From NCBI GenBank assembly GCA_029784825.1, contig JAFMAU010000004.1, forward strand, positions 21,054-85,053: a stretch of DNA of 64,000 nt. Direction: 5' to 3'. The position numbers and the translations under genes were made by a program. This document shows positions 16,846 through 24,947 of this stretch, one piece after another (position 1 is the first letter of the stretch; every line of letters begins with the position of its first letter). A model generated the notes under the pieces. It saw only the letters and a program-made list of their open reading frames with translations, ran no database searches and was not told the origin of the DNA. This stretch comes from Nitrososphaerota archaeon. GTDB lineage: Archaea; Thermoproteota; Nitrososphaeria; Nitrososphaerales; UBA183.

Positions 16846-16858
16846 AAGCGCCGACCAC

Positions 16859-17689
16859 TCAAAAGTCCCGCTGGTAGGCGTACTGCGCGACTTCGATGAG
16901 CTTCGTCCTCAAGAAGAGCGACCTGACCCCCTCCAGGAAGCCCGTCCCATACTTGGTCAGGACGTAGACAGTCTTCCCGTCTTCGCTGACCGCCTGGAGA
17001 TACCCGTTGCTTGCCAGGTATTCGGTGTACTCCTTGGTCCTCTTGTGGTTGAGCCTGGCATAGAACGCGACCTCGAAGGGGGTCATGGGACCGCGCTTCA
17101 TCACTTCCAGGATCTCCAGGTAGATCTCGAACTTGGACCTCCTCTGGAAGAAGTCTGACCAGGGCTTGGGCACGGCTGCCGTGAGCCCGGAGGTCGCAGA
17201 CCACGGCTGGACTCCGAGCATGACGTCAGGGACCGCGGCCCCTTTCAGCATCGCCGAACCCTGGAACCCGAAGGAGCCCGAGCCCTGGACCAGCACGAAT
17301 GCGACATGCTCGAACGATCTCCCCGCCCTCGCGGCCCCGGCTATGACGAAGTCTCCCTCCTTGCCATGTGCGACCGGTGCGCCGTCGGGACTCCAGGCCA
17401 GCTTGGGCTGGTCGTCCGAGATCATGAACTGCGCCACCACACCATGGGCAGCGTTCTGAGAGAGCGTCGGGGCTCCGGCCAGGTCAAACGCCATCTCCAT
17501 CCGGTCCGGCCCTCCAGTGACTAACAGCCCCGCGGTGAAGCCCGAGAAGCCGAGTGGTCCCGAAGCTGCGCTCTGAGCAGCGCTGCCAAAGGAGTAGAGG
17601 GGCAGAGCCAGACCCGACGAGACTAGCAGCGCCACCAGCAGGCCGACACGGGCCCGGCCTGGCGAAGGGTTGTCCTCCACTTGCTGCAA
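16859..17689 (-). CDS. Membrane-tethered winged-helix protein
   Basis: 276 residues in three parts: one N-terminal hydrophobic segment (about 15-35), a beta-rich middle with many small residues (about 40-185), and a C-terminal winged helix (about 193-265; EIYLEILEVMKRGPMTPFEV, then a recognition-helix region and ALTEGL-like wing). The last part resembles archaeal HTH_45-type domains. The TTG at 17689 is 26 bases from a TATA-like AAATATC near 17716. With one membrane span, the middle and C-terminal parts must be on the same side, so either the DNA-binding part is cytoplasmic along with the middle, or the HTH does not bind DNA. Function unknown. Confidence 0.65.
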   Translation of the reverse strand: MQQVEDNPSPGRARVGLLVALLVSSGLALPLYSFGSAAQSAASGPLGFSGFTAGLLVTGGPDRMEMAFDLAGAPTLSQNAAHGVVAQFMISDDQPKLAWSPDGAPVAHGKEGDFVIAGAARAGRSFEHVAFVLVQGSGSFGFQGSAMLKGAAVPDVMLGVQPWSATSGLTAAVPKPWSDFFQRRSKFEIYLEILEVMKRGPMTPFEVAFYARLNHKRTKEYTEYLASNGYLQAVSEDGKTVYVLTKYGTGFLEGVRSLFLRTKLIEVAQYAYQRDF

Positions 17690-17845
17690 CTTCTTCTGGA
17701 AAACGCACTCCCAGATATTTCAGCCTTGTGTACCAACTTGCATGACCGCACGACGCGGTCCCCTGCAGCGCCCGAGTGACGTCTCCCTGGTACACCATGC
17801 ATAAATGGGCGCGGACAGGGAAGACGCATCGAGAAGGGATCAAGA

Positions 17846-19057
17846 CTGGAAGTCCAGAGCAGGTCGAACAGGGGCCTTGTCGCGCTCGCAGTCGTGCTGC
17901 TTGTCGCCACGGGCTCGCTGGCATCGCTGTACTACTACCAGTACGCCCAGTCGAACCAGAGGATCTCCTCCCTCCAGGCCACCATATCCTCCCTGCAGAG
18001 CCTCCTGGCATCGAACGGCACAGGCTCCGGGGGCGGGGTGTCCACAACCAATTCGAGTTCCATCGACACCACCCTGATCTATGACTACGCGAACGCGAGC
18101 GTGGTGACCGTCCAGGGCCTGCAGGCGACGTCCTCGTTCTTCGGCACCACCTACCAGCCCGTGCTGGGCTCAGGGTTCGTGGTCGCGTTCCACGGCTCCT
18201 ACTATATCGTCTCGAACTACCACGTCGTGCAGAACGACATCAACATCTCCGTGACGTTCCACGACGGGAACGCGTACGGAGCCAAGGTGGTCGGCTCCGA
18301 CCCATACAGCGACCTCGCGGTTCTGACCGCCGCCGGGGTCCCGGCCTCAGAGTATAATCCCCTGACGCTGGTGGCGTCCTCGAACCTCAAGGTCGGCCAG
18401 CAGGTCGTGGCGATAGGGAACCCGTACGGTCTGGCCGGCTCCCTGACAGAGGGGCTCGTCAGCCAGCTTGGAAGGACACTCCAGGACTCGACTTCGGGGA
18501 ACTTCAGCATCGCAGACGTAATCCAGATCAGCACCCCCATCAATCCTGGGAACTCGGGCGGTCCCCTCCTGAACTCCCGCGGCCAGGTGGTGGGGATAAC
18601 CACGGCCATTGTCAGTGGCTCCCAGGGGATCGGCTTCGCCATACCGTCCGACACAATAGTGAAAGAGCTCCCATATCTGATAACCACGGGCTCGTACAAC
18701 CTCCACCCCTTCCTCGGGATAGGGGAGGCTGACATGAGCTACGACCTGGCGCAGGCCAGCCACGTCAACGTCACCTACGGGGTCCTCGTGGAGAGCGTGC
18801 TCCAGGGGAGCCCCGCCGCCTCGGCTGGCCTTAGGGCTGGCACGACCCAGAAGCTGGTCGACGGGTCAGTCTACGTGCTGGGCGGGGACATCATAGTCTC
18901 GGCCAACGGCACGAGGATCGCCAACAGCGACGCTCTCTCGACCTGGATCCAGGAGCACGCGGTCCCGGGACAGACGGTGCAGCTGGGAGTCGTGAGGGGA
19001 GGCTCCCTCCTCACAGTCTCAGTGACGCTGGGGACAAGGCCCCCGATATCAGGCTAG
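17846..19057 (+). CDS. HtrA/DegP-like serine protease, membrane-anchored
   Basis: Trypsin-like protease with a C-terminal PDZ domain, facing outside the cell. Triad His126 (SNYHVV), Asp156 (SDLAVL) and Ser237 (GNSGGP), then PDZ from about 305. The N-terminus is an anchor (GLVALAVVLLVATGSLASL) plus a short coiled coil. The first GTG (17894) would remove the front of the anchor; in frame upstream only CTG (17846) or ATC (17828) are available. CTG gives a basic N-region before the anchor, a proper signal-anchor layout. TATA near 17802 fits a leader of about 18 bases. Likely role: quality control of surface proteins. Confidence 0.85.
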   Translation: MEVQSRSNRGLVALAVVLLVATGSLASLYYYQYAQSNQRISSLQATISSLQSLLASNGTGSGGGVSTTNSSSIDTTLIYDYANASVVTVQGLQATSSFFGTTYQPVLGSGFVVAFHGSYYIVSNYHVVQNDINISVTFHDGNAYGAKVVGSDPYSDLAVLTAAGVPASEYNPLTLVASSNLKVGQQVVAIGNPYGLAGSLTEGLVSQLGRTLQDSTSGNFSIADVIQISTPINPGNSGGPLLNSRGQVVGITTAIVSGSQGIGFAIPSDTIVKELPYLITTGSYNLHPFLGIGEADMSYDLAQASHVNVTYGVLVESVLQGSPAASAGLRAGTTQKLVDGSVYVLGGDIIVSANGTRIANSDALSTWIQEHAVPGQTVQLGVVRGGSLLTVSVTLGTRPPISG

Positions 19058-19140
19058 CCGCCCGACCGGCCCCGTGAGACGGGAGCGGCGCATAAAGTTA
19101 TTAGGCCAACAAAAATCCGGCTGTTTTCGTCTTGTCTGTC

Positions 19141-19620
19141 ATGAGCGATCAGGAAAGGACGAGCTCCATATTCCCGGTCAAGACCACCGGAGGTCAGGAG
19201 AGGACCGTGGCCACCTTCGTGGCCAACAGGGCCATCCAGAAGACCAAGCCGATCTACTCCGTCCTGGCCCTGGACACCTGGAAGGGGTACGTCCTCTTCG
19301 AGGCGCCGAACAGCCAGGTCGTCGACGAGAGCATCCAGGGCTTCAAGCACGTCAGGAGCAAGATTCCGGGGATGATGCAGTACTCCGACATCGAGAAGTT
19401 CCTCGTCACAAAGTCCATGGTCGCAGAGCTCAACGAAGGGGACACAGTGGAGATAGTCGCCGGCCCGTTCAAGACCATGAGGGCGAAGATCTCCCGCGTG
19501 GAGAAGGAGAAGCAGGAGATCACGGTCTCCCTCCTCGACACAGCCTTCGCGCTGCCGATAACAATCGACGCGAGCTACGTCAAGATCGTAGAGCGCGCGA
19601 AGCCGGAGCAGCCCAAGTGA
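19141..19620 (+). CDS. spt5: Transcription elongation factor Spt5
   Basis: NusG/Spt5 homologue that clamps RNA polymerase for processive elongation. It has an NGN domain (about 15-95; TVATFVANRAI, LALDTWKGYVLFEAP) and a KOW domain (about 98-155; EGDTVEIVAGPFKTMRAKI). The ATG at 19141 is preferred over a TTG nine bases earlier. A TATA-like CATAAAGTTATTA at 19091-19103 precedes it. Followed seven bases later by L11, a widely conserved arrangement. Confidence 0.94.
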   Translation: MSDQERTSSIFPVKTTGGQERTVATFVANRAIQKTKPIYSVLALDTWKGYVLFEAPNSQVVDESIQGFKHVRSKIPGMMQYSDIEKFLVTKSMVAELNEGDTVEIVAGPFKTMRAKISRVEKEKQEITVSLLDTAFALPITIDASYVKIVERAKPEQPK

Positions 19621-19626
19621 TGAAGA

Positions 19627-20109
19627 ATGGGTGAGAGCAAAGTAATCAACGTCCTGGTGACCGGTGGGGAAGCGAGCGCAGGCCCGCCCCTCGGCCCAGC
19701 CCTCGGCCCCCTCGGGGTCAACGTCCTCGGCGTAGTCAACGAAATCAACAAGCAGACCGCCGGGTTCCACGGCATGCGCGTCCCCGTGAAGGTCGAGGTG
19801 GACTCGGAAACCAAACAGTTCGTCATCTCCGTGGGCACCCCCACCACGTCGGCGCTCATCGCCAAGGAGTCAGGCATACCGAAGGGCGCGGCCAAGCCCA
19901 ACGTCGACTTCGTAGGGGAGCTGACCATGGACAAGGTCGTCAGCATCGCGAAGAGCAAGATGGCGGGGTCCTACGCCGCGACAGTCCGCTCCGCGGTCAA
20001 GGAGGTCGTCGGGAGCTGCGTCAGCATGGGGGTCAAGGTCGAGGGGAAGGACCCGAGGGAGTTCATGAAAGAGATAGACGCCGGAAAGTGGGACTCCAAG
20101 TTCGCATAG
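19627..20109 (+). CDS. rpl11: Ribosomal protein L11
   Basis: Large-subunit protein at the base of the stalk. The 160 residues include GPPLGPALGPLGVNV and GFHGMRVPVKV in the N-domain and the RNA-binding C-domain with the VVGSCVSMGVKVEGKDP stretch. Usual archaeal length. It forms the Spt5-L11-L1-L10 series. Confidence 0.97.
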   Translation: MGESKVINVLVTGGEASAGPPLGPALGPLGVNVLGVVNEINKQTAGFHGMRVPVKVEVDSETKQFVISVGTPTTSALIAKESGIPKGAAKPNVDFVGELTMDKVVSIAKSKMAGSYAATVRSAVKEVVGSCVSMGVKVEGKDPREFMKEIDAGKWDSKFA

Positions 20110-20167
20110 ACGACACAACGCTTTTATCCGATGCTTCAAGGCTCGGCAAGGAATTCGTGAAGAGTGA

Positions 20168-20818
20168 ATGCTCTCCAACCAGCAGCTCGCCGAACTTGCC
20201 AAGAAGGGGAAGGAGCAGGGTACCGAAAGGAAGTTCACCCAGTCCGTAGAAGTAATGATCACGCTGAAGGAAGTAGACCCCAAGAAGACCGACCTCAACA
20301 TCAACGAGATCGTCTACCTCCCGCACCCGGCCGCGAAGCAGGCCAAGGTCGCGTTCATCGGCTCCGGGGACATGGCGGTCAGGGCGAAGAACGCGAAGGC
20401 GAACCTCGTGATGGACCAGTCCCAGCTGGAGAACTACGGGGGGAGCAAGAGGGACGCCAAGAAGCTGGCGCGCTCCTACGACTTCTTCCTGGCTGACACC
20501 GCCCTGATGCCCAGGGTCGGCAAGGTCCTTGGCCAGGCGCTCGGCCCGAAGGGGAAGATCCCGTCCCCGGTCCCGCCCAACTCACCCATCGAGGCGATGA
20601 TCAACAGGATGAGGACGGCCGTTAGGGTGAGGAGCAGGGGATCGCTGGGGGTCATGGCGAAGATCGGGGACAGCAAGCTGACCGAGGCGGAGCTCGCAGA
20701 CAACATAGTGGCAGTGGTGAACGCGGTGTCGAAGAAGCTCCCGAACGGGGACAAGAACATCAGGACGATCATGGTCAAGACGACGATGGGGAAGCCGGCG
20801 AAGCAGGCGGTGGAGTAG
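20168..20818 (+). CDS. rpl1: Ribosomal protein L1
   Basis: Mobile L1-stalk protein that binds 23S rRNA and helps eject E-site tRNA. The 216 residues contain FTQSVEVMITLKEVD, KLARSYDFFLAD, and GKVLGQALGPKGKIPSPVPP. The 58-base gap before it has a TTTTAT box near 20121-20126, so L1 may have its own promoter and a short leader; in some archaea L1 represses its own mRNA through such a leader, but I see no clear copy of the rRNA target. Confidence 0.96.
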   Translation: MLSNQQLAELAKKGKEQGTERKFTQSVEVMITLKEVDPKKTDLNINEIVYLPHPAAKQAKVAFIGSGDMAVRAKNAKANLVMDQSQLENYGGSKRDAKKLARSYDFFLADTALMPRVGKVLGQALGPKGKIPSPVPPNSPIEAMINRMRTAVRVRSRGSLGVMAKIGDSKLTEAELADNIVAVVNAVSKKLPNGDKNIRTIMVKTTMGKPAKQAVE

Positions 20819-20819
20819 G

Positions 20820-21698
20820 ATGAGCAAGACGGTCCAGGTCCAGAAGAAGCACAACCCGAAGAAGGCCGAGACGGTCGAAAGAGTGGCCGCCCTCGCCAAG
20901 AAGTACCCTGTGCTCGCGGTCACAAGCCTCTCCAAGGTCAGGGCGAGCCAGCTGATGGCCGTCAGGAAGGCTCTGAGGGGGCACGCCGAGGTCTTCGTGG
21001 TGAAGAACAAGCTCGCCACCCTGGGCCTGAACCAAGCGGGCATCAAGAACGCAGAGGACCTGCTTTCCCACCTCACGGGCCAGAACGCGCTGATCTTCTC
21101 GACCTACGACCCCTTCAAGCTCTTCCTCACCCTCGACAAGAGCCACGTCTACCTGCACGCCAGGGCAGGGGACAAGGCCCCCAACGACATAATGGTCCCG
21201 GCAGGCAACACCAACCTCCCCGCGGGCCCGGTCCTGAGCGAGTTCAGGGAGGCCGGAATCCAGACCAAGATCGAGGGCGGGAGCATCTGGGTCAACAAGG
21301 ACTCCGTGGCCCTGAAGAAGGGAGCCGAAGTCACGCCCAAGCTCGCAAGCCTTCTTTCGAAGCTGAACATCAAGCCCATCCGCGCCGGGCTGTCGATAGC
21401 CCTCGCCTACGAGGACGGCCTCATCTACTCTGGAGACCTGGTCGCCATCGACCTGGAGAAGTACAGGCAGAGCCTGGTCGACGCCTACTCGTCGTCCAGG
21501 GGGCTTGCTATACTCATAGGATACGTCACGAAGGAGACCGCCCCCGACATCCTGGCCAAGGCATACAGAGAGGCGATGAGCGTGGCCATCGAGGCGGGGT
21601 TCGTCACGAAGGAGACCGCTCCAATGGTCCTGGGCAGGGCAGAGGCCGAAGCAGCGGCGCTCACCGCCGAGGCTAAGAAGAAGGGCCTTACCGAGTAA
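20820..21698 (+). CDS. rpl10: Ribosomal protein L10 (P0)
   Basis: Stalk base protein carrying the L12 dimers. The 292 residues comprise an rRNA-binding N-domain (SKVRASQLMAVRKALRG, FVVKNKLATLGL), the archaeal insertion domain, and a helical C-terminal spine rich in Ala, Glu and Lys that binds L12. It starts one base after L1. The usual next gene, L12, is present but on the other strand. Confidence 0.96.
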   Translation: MSKTVQVQKKHNPKKAETVERVAALAKKYPVLAVTSLSKVRASQLMAVRKALRGHAEVFVVKNKLATLGLNQAGIKNAEDLLSHLTGQNALIFSTYDPFKLFLTLDKSHVYLHARAGDKAPNDIMVPAGNTNLPAGPVLSEFREAGIQTKIEGGSIWVNKDSVALKKGAEVTPKLASLLSKLNIKPIRAGLSIALAYEDGLIYSGDLVAIDLEKYRQSLVDAYSSSRGLAILIGYVTKETAPDILAKAYREAMSVAIEAGFVTKETAPMVLGRAEAEAAALTAEAKKKGLTE

Positions 21699-21755
21699 CT
21701 ACCCCTAAAGGAACCAGCCGGCCTTTCGCACTGGCGTCATCCTGAATATCCAGAA

Positions 21756-21783
21756 TCGACAGCTTTCGCTGGGACTCTGTCGA
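21756..21783. terminator. Inverted repeat between convergent L10 and L12
   Basis: TCGACAG (21756-21762) and CTGTCGA (21777-21783) can form a seven-pair stem with a 14-base loop; inside it CAGC and GCTG can form an alternative smaller hairpin. It lies in the 106-base gap between two converging ribosomal genes, so a bidirectional terminator or mRNA end structure is the simplest reading. No other feature is seen in this gap. Confidence 0.35.
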
Positions 21784-21804
21784 CCAAGAGAAGGTAGGAC
21801 CGCC

Positions 21805-22113
21805 TCAGCCGAAGAGCGAAGCGAGACCCTGTAGGGCCTCTTCTTCCTTCTTCTCCTCTTCCTTCGGCTTCTCTTCCGCCTTCGCAGCAGGTGCGCCCGG
21901 AGCCGCAGCGGCGGCAGCTGGTGCAGCCGCAGCCATCGTGGCCGCGTTCTTCAGGGCCTCGTCGATGTTGACCTCGCTGAGAGCGGAGGCGAGAGCCTTG
22001 ATCTTCACGGCGTCGGGAGCCGCGCCCGTGGCCTTCACCACGCTTGTCAGGTTGTCCTCGCTGACGGGCTTCCCCAGCTTATGAAGCAGGAGAGCAGCGT
22101 AAACGTACTCCAT
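21805..22113 (-). CDS. rpl12: Ribosomal protein L12 (P1-type)
   Basis: Stalk protein that recruits translation GTPases. The 102 residues have the N-terminal dimerisation and P0-binding helices ([20 protein letters not shown]), an Ala-rich hinge, an acidic Lys/Glu tract and the conserved C-terminal end LQGLASLFG. The start is ATG at 22113, within a longer open frame. It is encoded opposite to L11-L1-L10 rather than cotranscribed with them, and has its own promoter. Confidence 0.95.
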   Translation of the reverse strand: MEYVYAALLLHKLGKPVSEDNLTSVVKATGAAPDAVKIKALASALSEVNIDEALKNAATMAAAAPAAAAAAPGAPAAKAEEKPKEEEKKEEEALQGLASLFG

Positions 22114-22142
22114 GTTAATTCGCAGGCAGGCGGTCTTCATTA

Positions 22143-22153
22143 CGTATTTAAAG
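22143..22153 (-). promoter_or_regulatory. TATA element of rpl12
   Basis: On the minus strand TTTAAATA (22152-22145) is centred about 35 bases before the ATG at 22113, giving a leader of about nine bases. It supports independent transcription of the inverted L12 gene. Confidence 0.55.
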
Positions 22154-22217
22154 AATTGCGGGAAGAAAGCCATCCCACCTTTATCTATCTCAGGCAAAGG
22201 GACTCACCAAACCCAGT

Positions 22218-24947
22218 TTGAATGAAAAGAAGGAGGCTCTGAAGAAGAAGTTCTCCGCAGACTACAAGCGCTACTACCTCATCGACCTGTTCAAGCGGGA
22301 AGGCTTCATGCGGAAGAAGTGCGAGAGCTGCGGCCGGTTCTTCTGGACCCTCGACCCAGAGAGGAGGAGGTGCGACGACCAGCCCTGCTCCACCTACACT
22401 TTCATCGGCGACCCGCCCGCCTCGAAGAAGTTCGACGAGGTGAGCTCCTGGAAGGCGATAGAGCGCTTCTTCGTGAAGAACGGCCACGCGAGCATCAAGC
22501 GGTACCCAGTGGTCAGCCGCTGGCGCCCCGACCTCTACTTCACCGTCGCCTCCATCGTCGACTTCCAGAGGGTGGAAGCGGGGAAGGTGGTCTTCCAGCT
22601 CCCGTCGAACCCTCTCGTCGTCCCGCAGATGTGCATGAGGTTCAACGACATCCCCAACGTCGGGGTGAGCGGCAAACACTACACCTCGTTCGTCATGGTG
22701 GGGCAGCACAGCATCGCCGACAAGGAGGGGTACTGGAAGGACAGGTGCGTCGACCTCGACTTCAGGCTCATGACCAAGGAGTTCGGGATCCCCAAGAAGG
22801 AGATCACGTTCAACGAGGACGTCTGGGTCGGCTATGGCGCCTTCGGGTACTCCCTCGAGTTCTTCGTCCGCGGGCTGGAGCTCGGCAACGCGGTCTTCAC
22901 CGCCTTCGAGGGAGACGTCTCCGACTACAGGGAGATGCGAGAGAAGGTGGTCGACATGGGGACCGGCCTTCAGCGCTGGGCCTGGCTCAGCCAGGGGACC
23001 CCCACCAACTACGACGCGAACTTCGCCTCGGTGCTGAAGCGGATGAACGAGCTCTGCAAGGTCGAGACAGACAGGAAGCTCTTCCTGCAGTACTCCAAGC
23101 TGGCCGGGACCATGAACGTGGACGAGTTCGGCTCCCTCTCCCAGCAGCGCGAGATCATAGCGAAGAGGATGGGGGTTGACGGGAAGGCACTGGAGGATCA
23201 GCTGGGGCCGAAAGAGGCCATGTACTCGATCGCCGACCACTCCCGGTCCCTCCTCTTCGCCATAGCCGATGGGATGCTCCCCAGCAACTCCGGCGGGGGG
23301 TACAACCTCAGGATAATCTTCAGGAGGGCGATGAACTTCATCAGGCACCATCGGTTCCCGCTTTCCATAACCGACGTTGTCGACTGGCACATCGACCACC
23401 TCTCCGGCATGTACCCGGAGCTCGCGGAGCACAGGGAGGACGTGGCCAAGGTCCTGGAGGTCGAGGCTTCGCGCTACGCGGCTTCGTCCGACCGCGTCTC
23501 TAAGATCGTCTCCTCGCTCTCTCTGGGCGGGAAGCAGGTCCCCACCGAGCAGCTCATCCGCCTCTACGACTCTGACGGCGTGACCCCCGAGCAGCTCGCC
23601 GACGCGGGTGCGCTCATCGACAAGCCCGAGGACTTCTACCAGCAGGTCCAGGCCAGGCACATCACCAGGAAGGTCGAGGAGCCGAGGCCGAGGTTCGACA
23701 CCGATAAGTTGCCTTCCACCAGGCTCCTGTACTACGACGAAGAGCAGGGGCTCGAGTTCAGGGCGAGGGTCCTGAAGGTCTTCCAGGGAGGGTACGTCGT
23801 CCTCAACCAGACGGTCTTCTACCCACGCGGGGGTGGCCAGGAGCCTGACAAAGGGGCCATCGGAGAGTCGCGGGTCGTCGACGTGGAGAAGTACGGGGAC
23901 GTGGTGATCCACAGGGTCGAAGGGAAGGCGCCGAGGGTCGGCGTGACCGTGAAGTGCAAGGTCGACGCGAGGAGGCGGCGCAGGGTGACCCAGATCCACA
24001 CCGCCACCCACATCATCAACGGGTCTTCCCGCCAGGTGCTCGGACCCTGGGTCTGGCAGCACTCCGCCTTCAAGGAGGAGGACTACGGGAGGATAGACAT
24101 CACCCACTTCGCCCACCTGACCGAGGCGGACGTGCAGAAGATCGAGGACGTCGCCAACGAAGTCGTCCGGAAGAACCTGCGTGTCACCAACACCTTCATG
24201 CCCAGGCAGGATGCCGAGGAGAAGTACGGCTTCAGGCTCTACCAGGGCGGGGTAGTGCCCGGCAAGCTGGTCAGGGTCGTCAACATAGGCGGGTGGGACA
24301 TCGAAGCGTGCGGCGGCACCCACAGCAGGACCACCGGGGAAGTCGGGCTCATCAAGATCGTCAAAGCGGAGAGGGTCCAGGACGGGGTGGAGCGGCTCGA
24401 GTTCGTCGCAGGCGAAGCCGCAGTCGAATACATGCACAGGATGGACTCCGAGCTCAGGGAGCTCACCGACGTCCTCGGGACGCAGAGGGAGAACCTCCCC
24501 AGGGTGGCGAGGGGGGTCCTGGCGGAGCTCGAGACTGCCCGTGCCCGCGAGAAGAGCCTCGGCCAGACCATCGTCGAGATGTCCTCGGCCGGCATAGGGA
24601 ACCAGGCGAAGAGCCTCAGCGGGGCAAAGCTTTACGTTTCGAAGAACCCACCCATGGGCGAGGACCAGATTATTGCTCAGGGACAGAAGAGCGTAGCGGC
24701 CGAACCCTCGCTGGTCTACGTCGCCCTCTTCCCGTCAGGCAGGTCCGCCCGCATCGTCTGCTTCGTCGGCCCCGACGCAGTCAGGGCTGGATACTCCGCA
24801 TCCGAGATCGTGAAGAAGATCGCGCCCGCTCTGGGAGGCTCCGGCGGAGGGTCTCCGGCCTTCGCCCAGGGGGGAGGGCCGCAGGCTGAGAAGATCGACG
24901 AGGCCGCGTCGCTGGCCGAGAAGCTCGAACCGGTCTCCCTGAGTTGA
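22218..24947 (+). CDS. alaS: Alanyl-tRNA synthetase
   Basis: Charges tRNA-Ala. The 909 residues show the archaeal N-terminal extension with a Cys-rich zinc motif (CESCGRFFW, then RRRCDDQPC), the class II core (FQLPSNPLVVPQMCMRFND, then SLEFFVRGLELGN), and the editing domain with HTATH near residue 594 and CGGTH near 698. A C-Ala oligomerisation part with a Gly-rich linker ends the protein. The start is TTG; the stop overlaps the leuS start as TTGA. Confidence 0.97.
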   Translation: MNEKKEALKKKFSADYKRYYLIDLFKREGFMRKKCESCGRFFWTLDPERRRCDDQPCSTYTFIGDPPASKKFDEVSSWKAIERFFVKNGHASIKRYPVVSRWRPDLYFTVASIVDFQRVEAGKVVFQLPSNPLVVPQMCMRFNDIPNVGVSGKHYTSFVMVGQHSIADKEGYWKDRCVDLDFRLMTKEFGIPKKEITFNEDVWVGYGAFGYSLEFFVRGLELGNAVFTAFEGDVSDYREMREKVVDMGTGLQRWAWLSQGTPTNYDANFASVLKRMNELCKVETDRKLFLQYSKLAGTMNVDEFGSLSQQREIIAKRMGVDGKALEDQLGPKEAMYSIADHSRSLLFAIADGMLPSNSGGGYNLRIIFRRAMNFIRHHRFPLSITDVVDWHIDHLSGMYPELAEHREDVAKVLEVEASRYAASSDRVSKIVSSLSLGGKQVPTEQLIRLYDSDGVTPEQLADAGALIDKPEDFYQQVQARHITRKVEEPRPRFDTDKLPSTRLLYYDEEQGLEFRARVLKVFQGGYVVLNQTVFYPRGGGQEPDKGAIGESRVVDVEKYGDVVIHRVEGKAPRVGVTVKCKVDARRRRRVTQIHTATHIINGSSRQVLGPWVWQHSAFKEEDYGRIDITHFAHLTEADVQKIEDVANEVVRKNLRVTNTFMPRQDAEEKYGFRLYQGGVVPGKLVRVVNIGGWDIEACGGTHSRTTGEVGLIKIVKAERVQDGVERLEFVAGEAAVEYMHRMDSELRELTDVLGTQRENLPRVARGVLAELETARAREKSLGQTIVEMSSAGIGNQAKSLSGAKLYVSKNPPMGEDQIIAQGQKSVAAEPSLVYVALFPSGRSARIVCFVGPDAVRAGYSASEIVKKIAPALGGSGGGSPAFAQGGGPQAEKIDEAASLAEKLEPVSLS

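Noticed and set aside
22185..24437. 750-codon minus-strand frame opposite alaS
   Set aside because: Low-complexity Asp/Val/Pro/Leu content and exact opposition to a clear alanyl-tRNA synthetase mark it as an antisense artefact.
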